NCBI RefSeq assembly: GCF_006716265.1
Contig: NZ_VFOS01000002.1
Span: 1 to 64,000 of the forward strand
DNA: 64,000 bases
Direction: 5' to 3'
Origin: Rarobacter faecitabidus
Lineage (GTDB): Bacteria > Actinomycetota > Actinomycetes > Actinomycetales > Cellulomonadaceae
Shown: in pieces, positions 57,120 to 64,000 of the stretch
How positions within the stretch are numbered: the first letter of the stretch is position 1
Layout of the letters: every line of letters starts with the position of its first letter
The notes under the pieces: model-generated
Databases searched by the model: none
The model's input: only the letters and a program-made list of their open reading frames with translations
Told to the model about the DNA's origin: nothing
Position numbers and translations under genes: made by a program

Positions 57120-57779
57120 ATGGCAGTGACCTCAGAACAGATTCCTCCCGGTTTGTACGCGAACGCCGATGGGGTAACACGCTTGTGGGATGGCAAAGAA
57201 TGGTTGACGCCAGCGGTGCCTGCACATGGTGAAGGTGAACCGGCACCCATCGTTGCGCGCAAGAGGCCGCCACGCAGGGCTCTCGCGCTCGTTGCTTTCG
57301 TCGTTGTCGTTGTGCTTTGCGGTACCACCGCGTACATCATCCTGTCCGATCGCTCTGACCGTCGAGCCATTGCTGCGGCAGCGGCGGTGACTGAGGCTGA
57401 AAGGATCGCCGCTGCCGAGCGAGTGCGGGTGGACGAGGCTCAGAGAGTCGCCGAGGAGGAACGGGTCGCCGCTGCTGAGGTAGCGCGGAAGGAAGAAGAG
57501 GCGACTATTGAGAAAGAATCGCGTGCCAAGACCGTGAAGCAACTCGAGAAACATGTCCTGAAGACGGCACGCAAACGCGTGAAAGACGGCTATTACTCCG
57601 AGAAGGTTCGCCAGGCGAGTTGCATGGCGGTCGCCGGTTCGTCGATTGAGGATCTTGCGCAGACCTCAACGACGTTTTCGTGCCTGGCTGTGACTTCGGA
57701 AAACGAGGACGGTACAAATAGCGGTTACGAGTTGGAAGCGGTCATCAACTGGTCAACAGGGGAAATGTCATGGGGATAG
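57120..57779 (+). CDS. DUF2510 membrane protein with coiled-coil and extracellular domain
   Basis: A 219-residue protein (an ATG at 57114 is also possible). The N-terminus is a DUF2510 motif: IPPGLYANADGVTRLWDGKE with following Trp, typical of actinobacterial membrane proteins. One transmembrane helix (ALALVAFVVVVVLCGTTAY) is followed by an Ala/Glu-rich coiled coil (residues about 85-145) and a small C-terminal domain with two Cys (QASCMAVAG, TFSCLAVTSE) and YELEAVINWSTGEMSWG. Topology puts the coiled coil and C-terminal domain outside the cell. Confidence 0.75.
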   Translation: MAVTSEQIPPGLYANADGVTRLWDGKEWLTPAVPAHGEGEPAPIVARKRPPRRALALVAFVVVVVLCGTTAYIILSDRSDRRAIAAAAAVTEAERIAAAERVRVDEAQRVAEEERVAAAEVARKEEEATIEKESRAKTVKQLEKHVLKTARKRVKDGYYSEKVRQASCMAVAGSSIEDLAQTSTTFSCLAVTSENEDGTNSGYELEAVINWSTGEMSWG

Positions 57780-57783
57780 CCAG

Positions 57784-57981
57784 GTGTCGTGCCGGTGGCC
57801 GGGAGAGTCCAGGTCGCGGTTGCTTGTGCGGCTCGTCCAAGTCGGGGCCGATGCGTTACACGCGGACGAACAGCGCACGAACGCCCTCATCCTGGAACGG
57901 CTCGACTCTCTTGCGGGCGCAGGATCGGGCATGTTCGGTGATGACTATCTGGCTGACCTGCGCGAGGAGTGGTCCACGTGA
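57784..57981 (+). CDS. Probable VapB-type antitoxin, N-terminus possibly lost
   Basis: A 65-codon frame whose TGA overlaps the GTG start of the PIN toxin gene (GTGA), the usual antitoxin position. The second half (EQRTNALILERLDSLAGAG, GDDYLADLREEWST) looks like the toxin-binding tail of VapB antitoxins. The first 20 residues do not form a recognisable DNA-binding domain and the start is a weak GTG. It may be a truncated antitoxin. Confidence 0.5.
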   Translation: MSCRWPGESRSRLLVRLVQVGADALHADEQRTNALILERLDSLAGAGSGMFGDDYLADLREEWST

Positions 57982-58358
57982 TCGTCCTCGACGCATCCGT
58001 GCTGTTCGCCTTCCTTGAATCATCCGACGCGCACCACGGTCGAGCAGTCGCGATCCTCCGCAAGGTCTTTGAAGGCCGCGTGCTCATCCATCCCCTAACG
58101 CTGGCGGAGGTGCTGGTTGGGCCTGCGCGGTTCGGGAGGGCGGCGCGCATCATGGACGAGTTGCTGGCTACCGGCTTGGAAGTCGTGCCTCAAGGTGCGG
58201 CCGAGGCGTTGAGCATGGCGGAGGTCCGAGCGGCCACGCGGCTCAAGATGCCCGAGTGTTGCGTGCTGGCCGCAGCAATCAGCACTGGCGCAAGTCTCGC
58301 CACGTTCGACGAGAAGTTGGCAACTGCAGCCGCCGCGGCGCACGTTCGTACCATCTGA
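57978..58358 (+). CDS. PIN-domain toxin (VapC-type)
   Basis: A 126-residue protein from the GTG at 57978. IVLDASVLFAFLESSDAHHG holds the first catalytic Asp. The acidic residue in LTLAEVLVGPARFG and the C-terminal ASLATFDEKLA complete the PIN acidic cluster. VapC toxins are tRNA or rRNA endonucleases held in check by their cognate VapB. It is coupled to the partial antitoxin frame upstream. Confidence 0.85.
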   Translation: MIVLDASVLFAFLESSDAHHGRAVAILRKVFEGRVLIHPLTLAEVLVGPARFGRAARIMDELLATGLEVVPQGAAEALSMAEVRAATRLKMPECCVLAAAISTGASLATFDEKLATAAAAAHVRTI

Positions 58359-58364
58359 CCGTGG

Positions 58365-58440
58365 GGCGACCCGAGTTCAAGCAAGGTCTGCAGGGGATGC
58401 GCGGCCGGGCGCTTCTGGTTCCCCGTTGGCAAGCGGCGTC
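58365..58440 (+). pseudogene. 3' fragment of an HNH-endonuclease gene
   Basis: In the frame reading EFKQGLQGMRGRALLVPRW, this segment matches the region near the C-terminus of the HNH protein at 50979-51869 (LKHGLQEMHGRTLMVPHG). No other part of the HNH gene is present, so it is a remnant of a related copy lost by deletion or recombination. Confidence 0.6.
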
Positions 58441-58478
58441 ACGAGACATCCAAATTCCCACGGTGTATATTCTGGTGT

Positions 58479-58742
58479 ATGCAGCGCACGAACATCTACT
58501 TGGACGAGGAGCAGACTCGCCGACTCGACGAACTCGCGCGCGCTCAGCACACGTCACGAGCCGAGATCATCCGGCGCATCATCGATCGATCATTCGCGGG
58601 GGACGGAGAGTCCGCGCAACGTAGGGAAGTCATCGATTTCACGTTTGGCGCGCTGTCCGGATTTGAGATTGAGTGGGCGGATCGCGAAGACGGCGATCGT
58701 GCCGCGTACCTTGGCGGGCTGTGGCAGGACCCGCTGACGTGA
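58479..58742 (+). CDS. Ribbon-helix-helix antitoxin (VapB/CopG-type)
   Basis: An 87-residue protein. MQRTNIYLDEEQTRRLDELA and HTSRAEIIRRIIDRSF form a complete ribbon-helix-helix domain. The C-terminal tail (IEWADREDGDRAAYLGGLW) would bind the toxin. TATATT about 12 bp before the ATG and no ribosome site suggest a leaderless transcript. The TGA overlaps the GTG of the PIN toxin gene. Confidence 0.88.
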   Translation: MQRTNIYLDEEQTRRLDELARAQHTSRAEIIRRIIDRSFAGDGESAQRREVIDFTFGALSGFEIEWADREDGDRAAYLGGLWQDPLT

Positions 58743-59125
58743 TCGTTGATACCGATATCCTCATCGCGCACTTGCGTGGCGTTGACGCGGCGCGCGACTG
58801 GTTCACTTCGGTGAGCCCTGCCCAGTCCTTACGCGTCAGCGCCGTGAGTGTCGCCGAACTGACAGGGGGTATGCGACCAAAGGAAGTGGCGATCACGAAT
58901 CGACTGCTGGGAATCTTCGACATCGTTCCAGTGGACGAACCGATCGCGCGCCTAGCCGGAGAACTGCGACGCATGTGGCACGGAGCGCACAGCGGGATCT
59001 CGTTAGGCGACTATCTGATCGCCGCCACCTGCCAATGGCACGGTGAGGATCTTGCGACGATCAACGTCAAGCACTATCCGATGATTGACGACCTGCGCGC
59101 AGCGTTCAGATTGCCGCGCGGCTGA
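58739..59125 (+). CDS. PIN-domain toxin (VapC-type), second copy
   Basis: A 128-residue protein from the GTG at 58739. IVDTDILIAHLRGVDAARDW contains the first catalytic Asp pair, VSVAELTGGMR the conserved Glu, and ISLGDYLIAATCQWHGEDLA the remaining acidic residues. Together with the upstream RHH gene it forms a complete VapBC pair. It is not closely similar to the toxin at 57978. Confidence 0.92.
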   Translation: MIVDTDILIAHLRGVDAARDWFTSVSPAQSLRVSAVSVAELTGGMRPKEVAITNRLLGIFDIVPVDEPIARLAGELRRMWHGAHSGISLGDYLIAATCQWHGEDLATINVKHYPMIDDLRAAFRLPRG

Positions 59126-59141
59126 CGAGACAATCCGCCGC

Positions 59142-59699
59142 CTAAGCCTTAACCAGCCCGCCCAGCAGCGCCTTCACCACGGCGAGCACGTCCTCGAACG
59201 GCCGGTCGGACTCGAACACCATCCACTCCAGCCCGGCGACGAGCACGGATCCGAACACAGCGCCGCCTGCCAGGTGCGCGTCCAGGTCGGGCCGCATGGG
59301 CGCGATGACCTCGGCGAACTGGCTGATCGCGGCCTCGCGCACGGCTCCAATGGACTCCTCCCACTGCCGCCCGACGCGAAACACCTCGGCGGCCAGGATC
59401 TTCGCGAAGTCGGTCCGGTCGCGGATCACCTCGATCGCGGCGGCCGCCATGTGCTCAAGCGCGTCCAGTCCTTCGCGCCCCTCGCGCGCCGACGACATCA
59501 GCTCTGACAGCCGGCCCACCCCGCGCTGCAGGATCGCCTCGAGAATGTCCGCCTTCGACCCGAAGTTGTAGTACACCGAGCCCTTGGCGACGCCCGCGCG
59601 CAGCGCGATATCGTCCACGGACGTCGCGGTATACCCGCGCTCGGCAATGAGCGCCGCCGCCGCGTCGAGGATCTCGACCTGCGTCGATTCCTTGGCCAT
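59142..59699 (-). CDS. TetR-family repressor
   Basis: A 185-residue protein. ILDAAAALIAERGYTATSVD and IALRAGVAKGSVYYNFGSKA form the TetR helix-turn-helix. The C-terminal 120 residues form the ligand-binding domain. It is the last gene of the ABC-YhgE-TetR set on the minus strand, so it probably represses the operon through the palindrome at 63438-63453. Confidence 0.92.
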   Translation of the reverse strand: MAKESTQVEILDAAAALIAERGYTATSVDDIALRAGVAKGSVYYNFGSKADILEAILQRGVGRLSELMSSAREGREGLDALEHMAAAAIEVIRDRTDFAKILAAEVFRVGRQWEESIGAVREAAISQFAEVIAPMRPDLDAHLAGGAVFGSVLVAGLEWMVFESDRPFEDVLAVVKALLGGLVKA

Positions 59700-59738
59700 T
59701 GACCTTCCCTTTCGTTAGTTCCCGTGCCGGGCCGGTGC

Positions 59739-59802
59739 GGACGAGCCCTCCGTCGCCGCATTCCAGTCGCCGCATTCCAAACGACGAACGGAGGACTCGT
59801 CC
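59739..59802 (-). terminator. Hairpin between the YhgE and TetR genes
   Basis: GGACGAGCCCTCCG (59739-59752) pairs with 59786-59802 (about CGGAGGACTCGTCC) with one mismatch. The loop holds two copies of TCGCCGCATTCCA. It lies between the exporter and repressor genes and may end or reduce transcription there. Confidence 0.6.
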
Positions 59803-59861
59803 ATCAAACCAAGCCCGCGCGAGCGGCAGCCGCACCTCCCAGCCACGGCTGCCTCACCGAC

Positions 59862-62477
59862 TCACATAGAGATCGCCGGGTGCAGCCGTTCGAGCGACCA
59901 GGTCCGCATGCGGCCGCTACGCCACGCGGTCACGGCGAGCGAAACCAGGAGCAAGCCTGCCAGGTAGATCACCGAGGTGACCAATCGGCCATCCGCCCCG
60001 CCTGTGATCAGTTGCCGCAGGCCGGTGACCGAATAGCTCATGGGCAGCCACGGGTGGAGCACCTGGAAGAACCCGGCGGTCGTCTGGACCGGGTACGTGC
60101 CGCCGGAGGAGGCAAGCTGCAACATGAGGAACGCCAGGATGATCACCTTGCCGACGGCGGGCCCGGCGAGCGCGATGAACATCTGCTGCAGCGCGACGAA
60201 CGCGGCCGCTATCAGCGCAGTGAACGCCACCACGCCCACGGCGTTCGCCATCTCCAGCCCGAGCCCGAAGTGGATCACCGTCAGCATTACTAGCACCTGC
60301 GCCAGGCCGATCGCGGCGGCGGGCAGGTACCCGCCGAATGCGATGCGCCACCCACTGACCGGGGCGGCGAGCATGCGCGGCGGCACCGGCCGCAGCAGCA
60401 GCCAGGTGATGAGCGACCCGACGAACAGGGCGAGCGAGATGAAGAACGGCGCGAATCCCTCGCCGAACCCCTCGGCCTGCGCGATGTCATTGCTGTTCAC
60501 GGTCACTGGCGCGGCGATCGCCGTGGCCCGTTGCGCGCGCAGGGTAGCGTCGTCGGCCGGGATCTGGTCGGCGCCCTCGCTGAGTTTCTTCGCGAGGGTC
60601 CCCGCGCCGTCGGTGGCATCGGTCAGCCCGCTGCTCAGCGTGCCAGCACCATCGGCGAGCTGCTTGGTTCCGTCCGCGAGCTGGCCCGCGCCGTCTGTCG
60701 CGCTCGCGGTGCCGTCCGCCAGCTTCTTCGCGCCGCTGTCGAGCTTCGCAGAGCCCGATTTAAGCGTCCCCGCGCCGTCCGCGACCTTGCTGGCTCCGTC
60801 GGCCAGGTCACCCGCGCCGGTCGTCGCCTTCTTCGCGCCACTGGCCAGCGACTTGGTTCCCGACTTCAGCGTGCTCGCGCCGCTGCTGACACTGTCCGCG
60901 CCGTCCGCGACCTTCGAGGTTCCGGCGGCCAGGCTCTTCGCCCCACTGGACAGCGTCGTTGTGCCCTCGGCCAGCGTGGTTGCGCCGTCCGCGACACCGT
61001 CGATGCCGTCGCGCAGCGTGGGTGACGCCGGTGTGGGTGACGCCGGCGTGGACGAGTTCGCCGCGCCCCCGCTGGGGGTCAGCTGCGCCTCGACGGCCTC
61101 CACCCCATCCGACGCGGTGTGCAGCGCGGCAGCCAGATATGGCAGGCCGCTGTCCTTACTGGCCAGCGCCTGCGCGCCAGCGACGGCCTGGTCGTAGTTG
61201 TCCGCCAGGTCGGATCCGGCCATCTGCTGCAACTCCGTCAGTGCCGCGGCGTTCTTCACGCGCAGCGGGTGGGCGGCTGGCAACCCGGCCTGCGCGAGTG
61301 CCTGATCGTTCGCCGCGATGAGTTGTGCGAGGTCGCTGATCGTGTCCGGCAGCGCGTCCACCTGATCCTGCGCGGCGGCGAGCCCCGTCGCGAGCTGCTG
61401 AGCGCCCGCGGCCGCACTATCGGCTCCGGCGAGGATGCCCGACTTCGCGGTGAACGCGCCGGACAGGGTCGCGGTGGCCTTGCGCAACTGCTCGGCGCCC
61501 TGCTGCGTCTTGACCGCGCCGTCCTGCAAGGATGTGGCGCCGGTGGCCAGTTTCTTGCTGCCGTCCGCCAGGTCGGAGGCGCCGGACGAGGCCTGCGTAG
61601 CGCCCGCCGCGAGCGTCTTGCTTCCCTTGGCCAGCGTGGCGGCGCCGTCGTTGACCTTCACCCCGCCGGCGCTGAGCTTGCCCAGCGACGAGTGCAACGT
61701 GTCGGCGCCCGCACTGACCGATCCGGCACCCGTGGCCAGCGAGGACGCGCCAGTGCTCAGTGAACCGGTCCCGGTCTTGAGTTCCTGCGCGCCATCATCG
61801 AGCTGCTGGGCGCCATCGGCGAGCGCGGAGGCTCCCTCAGCAGCGCTCGACGCGCCATCGGCAAGGCTCGATGCCCCGCTCTTGGCATCCGTCAGCCCAT
61901 CGGTGAGCTTCACGGCGCCGTCGGAGGCCTGCGCGAACCCGTCGCGAGCCGAACCTAGCCCGACCAGCACCTTCTCGACCGCCTGGTCGGAGATCTTCGC
62001 CCGCACGGCGGTCTGCACCTGCTCCATTGCGCTGCGGCCCAGCGTGGAGGCCAGGAACGAGTTCGCGTCGTTGTAGGTGACGTACATGTTCGCGCCCTGC
62101 GGGTCGTCGCCCGCCGCCGAGGCGATGGAACGCGAGAAGTCCGCCGGCAGGGTCACCGCGAAGTAGTAGGTGCCGTCCCGGACGCCCTGGTCGGCGTCTG
62201 CCGCGGTGGTCACTTTCCAATCGAGGTCGGCGGAGGACACCAGCTCATCGGTGACCTGCTGCCCGGCGTTCAGCGGTTGGTCGCCGACGACGGAGCCCTC
62301 GTCCGCATTGACGATCGCAACGGGGAGCTGATCCATCCTGCCCGTCGGATCCCAGAATGCCCACAGGTACAGCGCGCCGTAGAGCAGCGGTATCAGGATC
62401 AGGGCGAGAATGGCCAGCTTCGGGACGGTGCCGCGGCGGAAGCGGCGGAGTTCTGTGCCGGTGGCGGCGACGGACAT
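59862..62477 (-). CDS. YhgE/Pip-family membrane protein (ABC-2-type exporter)
   Basis: An 871-residue protein from the ATG at 62477. One N-terminal helix (LAILALILIPLLYGALYLWA) precedes a YhgE/Pip domain (VAIVNADEGSVVGDQPLNAG). It is followed by a very long extracytoplasmic region of Ala/Gly/Ser repeats (SLADGASSAAEGASALADGA and many similar units) that should form extended helices. Five C-terminal helices (ISLALFVGSLITWLLL, VALQQMFIALAGPAV, LVTSVIYLAGLLLVSLAVTA among them) complete the ABC-2-like permease. Family members export lipids or virulence factors. The ATP-binding partner ends 1 bp upstream of its start. Confidence 0.9.
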   Translation of the reverse strand: MSVAATGTELRRFRRGTVPKLAILALILIPLLYGALYLWAFWDPTGRMDQLPVAIVNADEGSVVGDQPLNAGQQVTDELVSSADLDWKVTTAADADQGVRDGTYYFAVTLPADFSRSIASAAGDDPQGANMYVTYNDANSFLASTLGRSAMEQVQTAVRAKISDQAVEKVLVGLGSARDGFAQASDGAVKLTDGLTDAKSGASSLADGASSAAEGASALADGAQQLDDGAQELKTGTGSLSTGASSLATGAGSVSAGADTLHSSLGKLSAGGVKVNDGAATLAKGSKTLAAGATQASSGASDLADGSKKLATGATSLQDGAVKTQQGAEQLRKATATLSGAFTAKSGILAGADSAAAGAQQLATGLAAAQDQVDALPDTISDLAQLIAANDQALAQAGLPAAHPLRVKNAAALTELQQMAGSDLADNYDQAVAGAQALASKDSGLPYLAAALHTASDGVEAVEAQLTPSGGAANSSTPASPTPASPTLRDGIDGVADGATTLAEGTTTLSSGAKSLAAGTSKVADGADSVSSGASTLKSGTKSLASGAKKATTGAGDLADGASKVADGAGTLKSGSAKLDSGAKKLADGTASATDGAGQLADGTKQLADGAGTLSSGLTDATDGAGTLAKKLSEGADQIPADDATLRAQRATAIAAPVTVNSNDIAQAEGFGEGFAPFFISLALFVGSLITWLLLRPVPPRMLAAPVSGWRIAFGGYLPAAAIGLAQVLVMLTVIHFGLGLEMANAVGVVAFTALIAAAFVALQQMFIALAGPAVGKVIILAFLMLQLASSGGTYPVQTTAGFFQVLHPWLPMSYSVTGLRQLITGGADGRLVTSVIYLAGLLLVSLAVTAWRSGRMRTWSLERLHPAISM

Positions 62478-62478
62478 T

Positions 62479-63423
62479 TCAGTTCCCTTCCGAGGGAGAG
62501 TTCGGTTTGATGCGCTCGGCGTAGGAGGCCGAGCGCTCGATGGCGACGACGGCGGGGGCACCGTTCGCCCAGGCGATGGTTGCCGGCTCCGTGGCCGAGG
62601 CGACGGCCGCGATCACCGCGAGCGACCCGGTGGCCAGGCCCAGCCCGGATGCGTGATCGTCGACCGCGCGGTGTTGTTCGCCGGCGGGCTCGTGTTCGCC
62701 GGCCTGGGACTGCTCACCGGCGGGGGGAGGTCCATCGCTCGCGCCGTTTTCGCCGGCCGGGGTCGGCTCGGGATTTTCGGACGAGTTCTCCGCTGGCGCC
62801 GCCTCGCTCGACCGCGCGAGTGCCTCGAGTCGCTGCCAGACGAAGGCGCGACCCGCGGCATCGTGCACCTGATCCAGGTCGTCGACCACGAGCAGTCGGG
62901 GCCGTTGTAGCAGCGCGATGGTGATGCGCAGGAGGAGGGCGTCGACCTCGTCCAAGTCCCACACGATGGTCCCGAGAGCCGGGAGTGGGCGACCGCCGAA
63001 CACGGGGGCGGCGAGCTGCGCATAGCGGCGAGGCGTGAGTTTGGGCTGGCGCTTGTACCAGGGGGTGAGCAGGCCGATGCGCTCGTGCAGGACATCGCCG
63101 ACCGTGACCGAGCCATCCAGCTGGTCGATGCCGTCGAAACCTGCGATGGCGGCGAGGTGCTGGACCTTCGTGCGCTCGTCCGGAAGCGCGTGGCCGAGGA
63201 CCCATAGGTCCTCGGTGGCGCGATCGGGCTTCATGCGACCCGCGAGCGTGAGGAGGAGAGCAGTACGGCCGCTGCCCTGCGGCCCCTGCAGGACCGTGAG
63301 CGTGCCGGGCGCGATGTCGAGGTCGAGCGGCCCGAATACGTAGCCGCGCTTTCCAGTGAGGGTCAGGTTCCGCGCGATGACCGCGCTGGCGGCGGGGTCG
63401 ATCGCTGTGGTGTCGGGTGACAT
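62479..63423 (-). CDS. ABC-type ATP-binding protein partner of YhgE
   Basis: A 314-residue protein. Walker A is TVLQGPQGSGRTALLLTLAG and Walker B is RPRLLVVDDLDQVHDA. The canonical LSGGQ signature is not visible and the Glu after Walker B is replaced by Asp-Leu-Asp, so it is an atypical nucleotide-binding domain. The C-terminal third holds a Pro/Gly/Glu repeat region (EPTPAGENG, PPPAGEQSQAGEHEPAGEQ). It is adjacent to the YhgE gene and is first in the operon. Confidence 0.8.
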   Translation of the reverse strand: MSPDTTAIDPAASAVIARNLTLTGKRGYVFGPLDLDIAPGTLTVLQGPQGSGRTALLLTLAGRMKPDRATEDLWVLGHALPDERTKVQHLAAIAGFDGIDQLDGSVTVGDVLHERIGLLTPWYKRQPKLTPRRYAQLAAPVFGGRPLPALGTIVWDLDEVDALLLRITIALLQRPRLLVVDDLDQVHDAAGRAFVWQRLEALARSSEAAPAENSSENPEPTPAGENGASDGPPPAGEQSQAGEHEPAGEQHRAVDDHASGLGLATGSLAVIAAVASATEPATIAWANGAPAVVAIERSASYAERIKPNSPSEGN

Positions 63424-63437
63424 TCATCCTCTTTTCA

Positions 63438-63453
63438 TACTGACTGGTCAGTA
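63438..63453 (-). promoter_or_regulatory. TetR operator palindrome
   Basis: TACTGAC and GTCAGTA form a perfect 7-bp dyad with a 2-bp centre, 15 bp before the start of the ABC gene on the minus strand. The A-C-T-G-A-C-x-x-G-T-C-A-G-T form is typical of TetR operators. Confidence 0.8.
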
Positions 63454-63800
63454 CAAGTCTAGGACGGTGGGCGAGTGAGGGAAACCGGGAGTGGTGTGAC
63501 TTTGCAGACACCGCGGTGGCGCGCACTTCCGCCGCGTGCTGGGCTCTCGCCCGGTTCGCACCATGAAATTTCAGTTGGGGCGCATGTATTTCGCCTCGCG
63601 AACTGAAAAATCCGGGGGTGAACCGGAATCTAACGCGGTAGAGCCGCCGTCCTTGCTCGTCTATATCTTCGAGACACGCCGCCACCGGTTGCTCACCAAG
63701 AGTTTCCGAAACGGCCCCGCGCAGGCAACTACAACGACAGGCTGGGCCGTTTGAGTGGATATCGACCACCATCAGGTCGATTCCGCATCGAGAGGAAACC
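63454..63800. other. Intergenic region before a secreted-protein gene
   Basis: About 345 bp. The right end holds the GAGAGGAAA ribosome site of the next gene. No convincing ORF or hairpin was seen in the rest. Confidence 0.4.
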
Positions 63801-64000
63801 ATGGCTCTGTCCACAAGATTCGGCGCTCGCGCAGCGTTGGTCACCACGGCGATCGCGCTGCTACTCGGAGGCGGGATCGCCGCTCCGGTCGCGCAGGCGG
63901 CGACCCCAGCCGATGTCCCGCTCATCACTTCGGGAACCACCAACTGGAAGTATCTGGACAACAACACCGACCCGGCAGGCACCAACCAGGACACCCTGGT
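63801..64000 (+). CDS. Secreted protein, N-terminal part (cut by window end)
   Basis: ATG at 63801 behind GAGAGGAAA opens a signal peptide (MALSTRFGARAALVTTAIAL, then LLGGGIAAPVAQA with cleavage after AQA). The mature part begins ATPADVPLITSGTTNWKYLD and continues N-N-T-D-P-A-G. The pattern G-x-x-x-W-K-Y-L-D is common at the start of secreted metallophosphoesterases and other large exoenzymes. The rest lies outside the window. Confidence 0.8.
   Translation, partial: MALSTRFGARAALVTTAIALLLGGGIAAPVAQAATPADVPLITSGTTNWKYLDNNTDPAGTNQDTL

Noticed and set aside
60040-62076. Long plus-strand open frames rich in Ala, Pro and Ser
   Set aside because: They are antisense shadows of the repeat-rich YhgE gene, with no starts or recognisable domains.

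Overview
The window reads as a chromosomal segment of a high-GC Gram-positive bacterium (Actinomycetota). The evidence is GC-rich coding with strong third-position bias, frequent GTG starts and GTGA stop/start overlaps, a SARP-type regulator, a DUF2510 protein, a YhgE/Pip exporter, and many Ala-rich signal peptides on secreted proteins. I cannot name the species. No rRNA, tRNA, CRISPR array or complete insertion sequence was recognised.

Layout. (1) About 1-18.5 kb is a mostly ordinary region dominated by secreted and envelope proteins: the 3' part of a GH49 dextranase-like enzyme with an MFS sugar-type transporter, two paralogous propeller proteins with basic Ig-like tails, a flavin oxidoreductase, a histidine kinase next to an unusual SARP-receiver fusion regulator, an RCC1-repeat protein, a DoxX-like protein and an SGNH hydrolase. 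(2) About 18.7-45.9 kb is a defence and mobile island. It holds a DUF4143 ATPase, a 5'-truncated DUF2075 helicase, a complete type 1 BREX operon (brxA-brxB-brxC-pglX-[TM gene]-pglZ-[RT-nitrilase]-brxL), a NERD/UvrD-like helicase, and small modules (DUF433/PIN remnant, a second DUF4143 ATPase, HTH-MNT/HEPN, a DUF1778 antitoxin, a GIY-YIG protein). Two of these modules lie between repeated copies of the helicase 3' end. (3) About 46-57 kb mixes secreted proteins (including a fused class A plus class C beta-lactamase-fold protein) with an HNH nuclease, hypothetical genes and hipBA. (4) About 57-64 kb has two VapBC-type modules, an HNH-gene remnant, a TetR/YhgE/ABC unit with a palindromic operator, and the start of another secreted protein.

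How the genes work together. The central observation is a reverse transcriptase fused to a nitrilase-like domain (about 1015 aa, YVDD motif, conserved Glu and Cys in the nitrilase part). It sits between pglZ and brxL with gaps of 3 and 4 nt, so it is almost certainly co-transcribed and probably co-translated with BREX. A two-helix membrane protein overlaps the end of pglX in the same operon. RT-nitrilase proteins are known as stand-alone anti-phage systems (DRT type 1, UG1), and BREX is a separate known system; here they look physically merged. The neighbouring 39-46 kb segment shows serial build-up of small modules next to repeated helicase 3' ends, and a 13-mer (GGACGAGTTCTCC) recurs across the whole window far more often than base composition would predict.

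Limits: all calls come from reading the sequence and recalling family features. No database search, structure prediction or statistical test was run.
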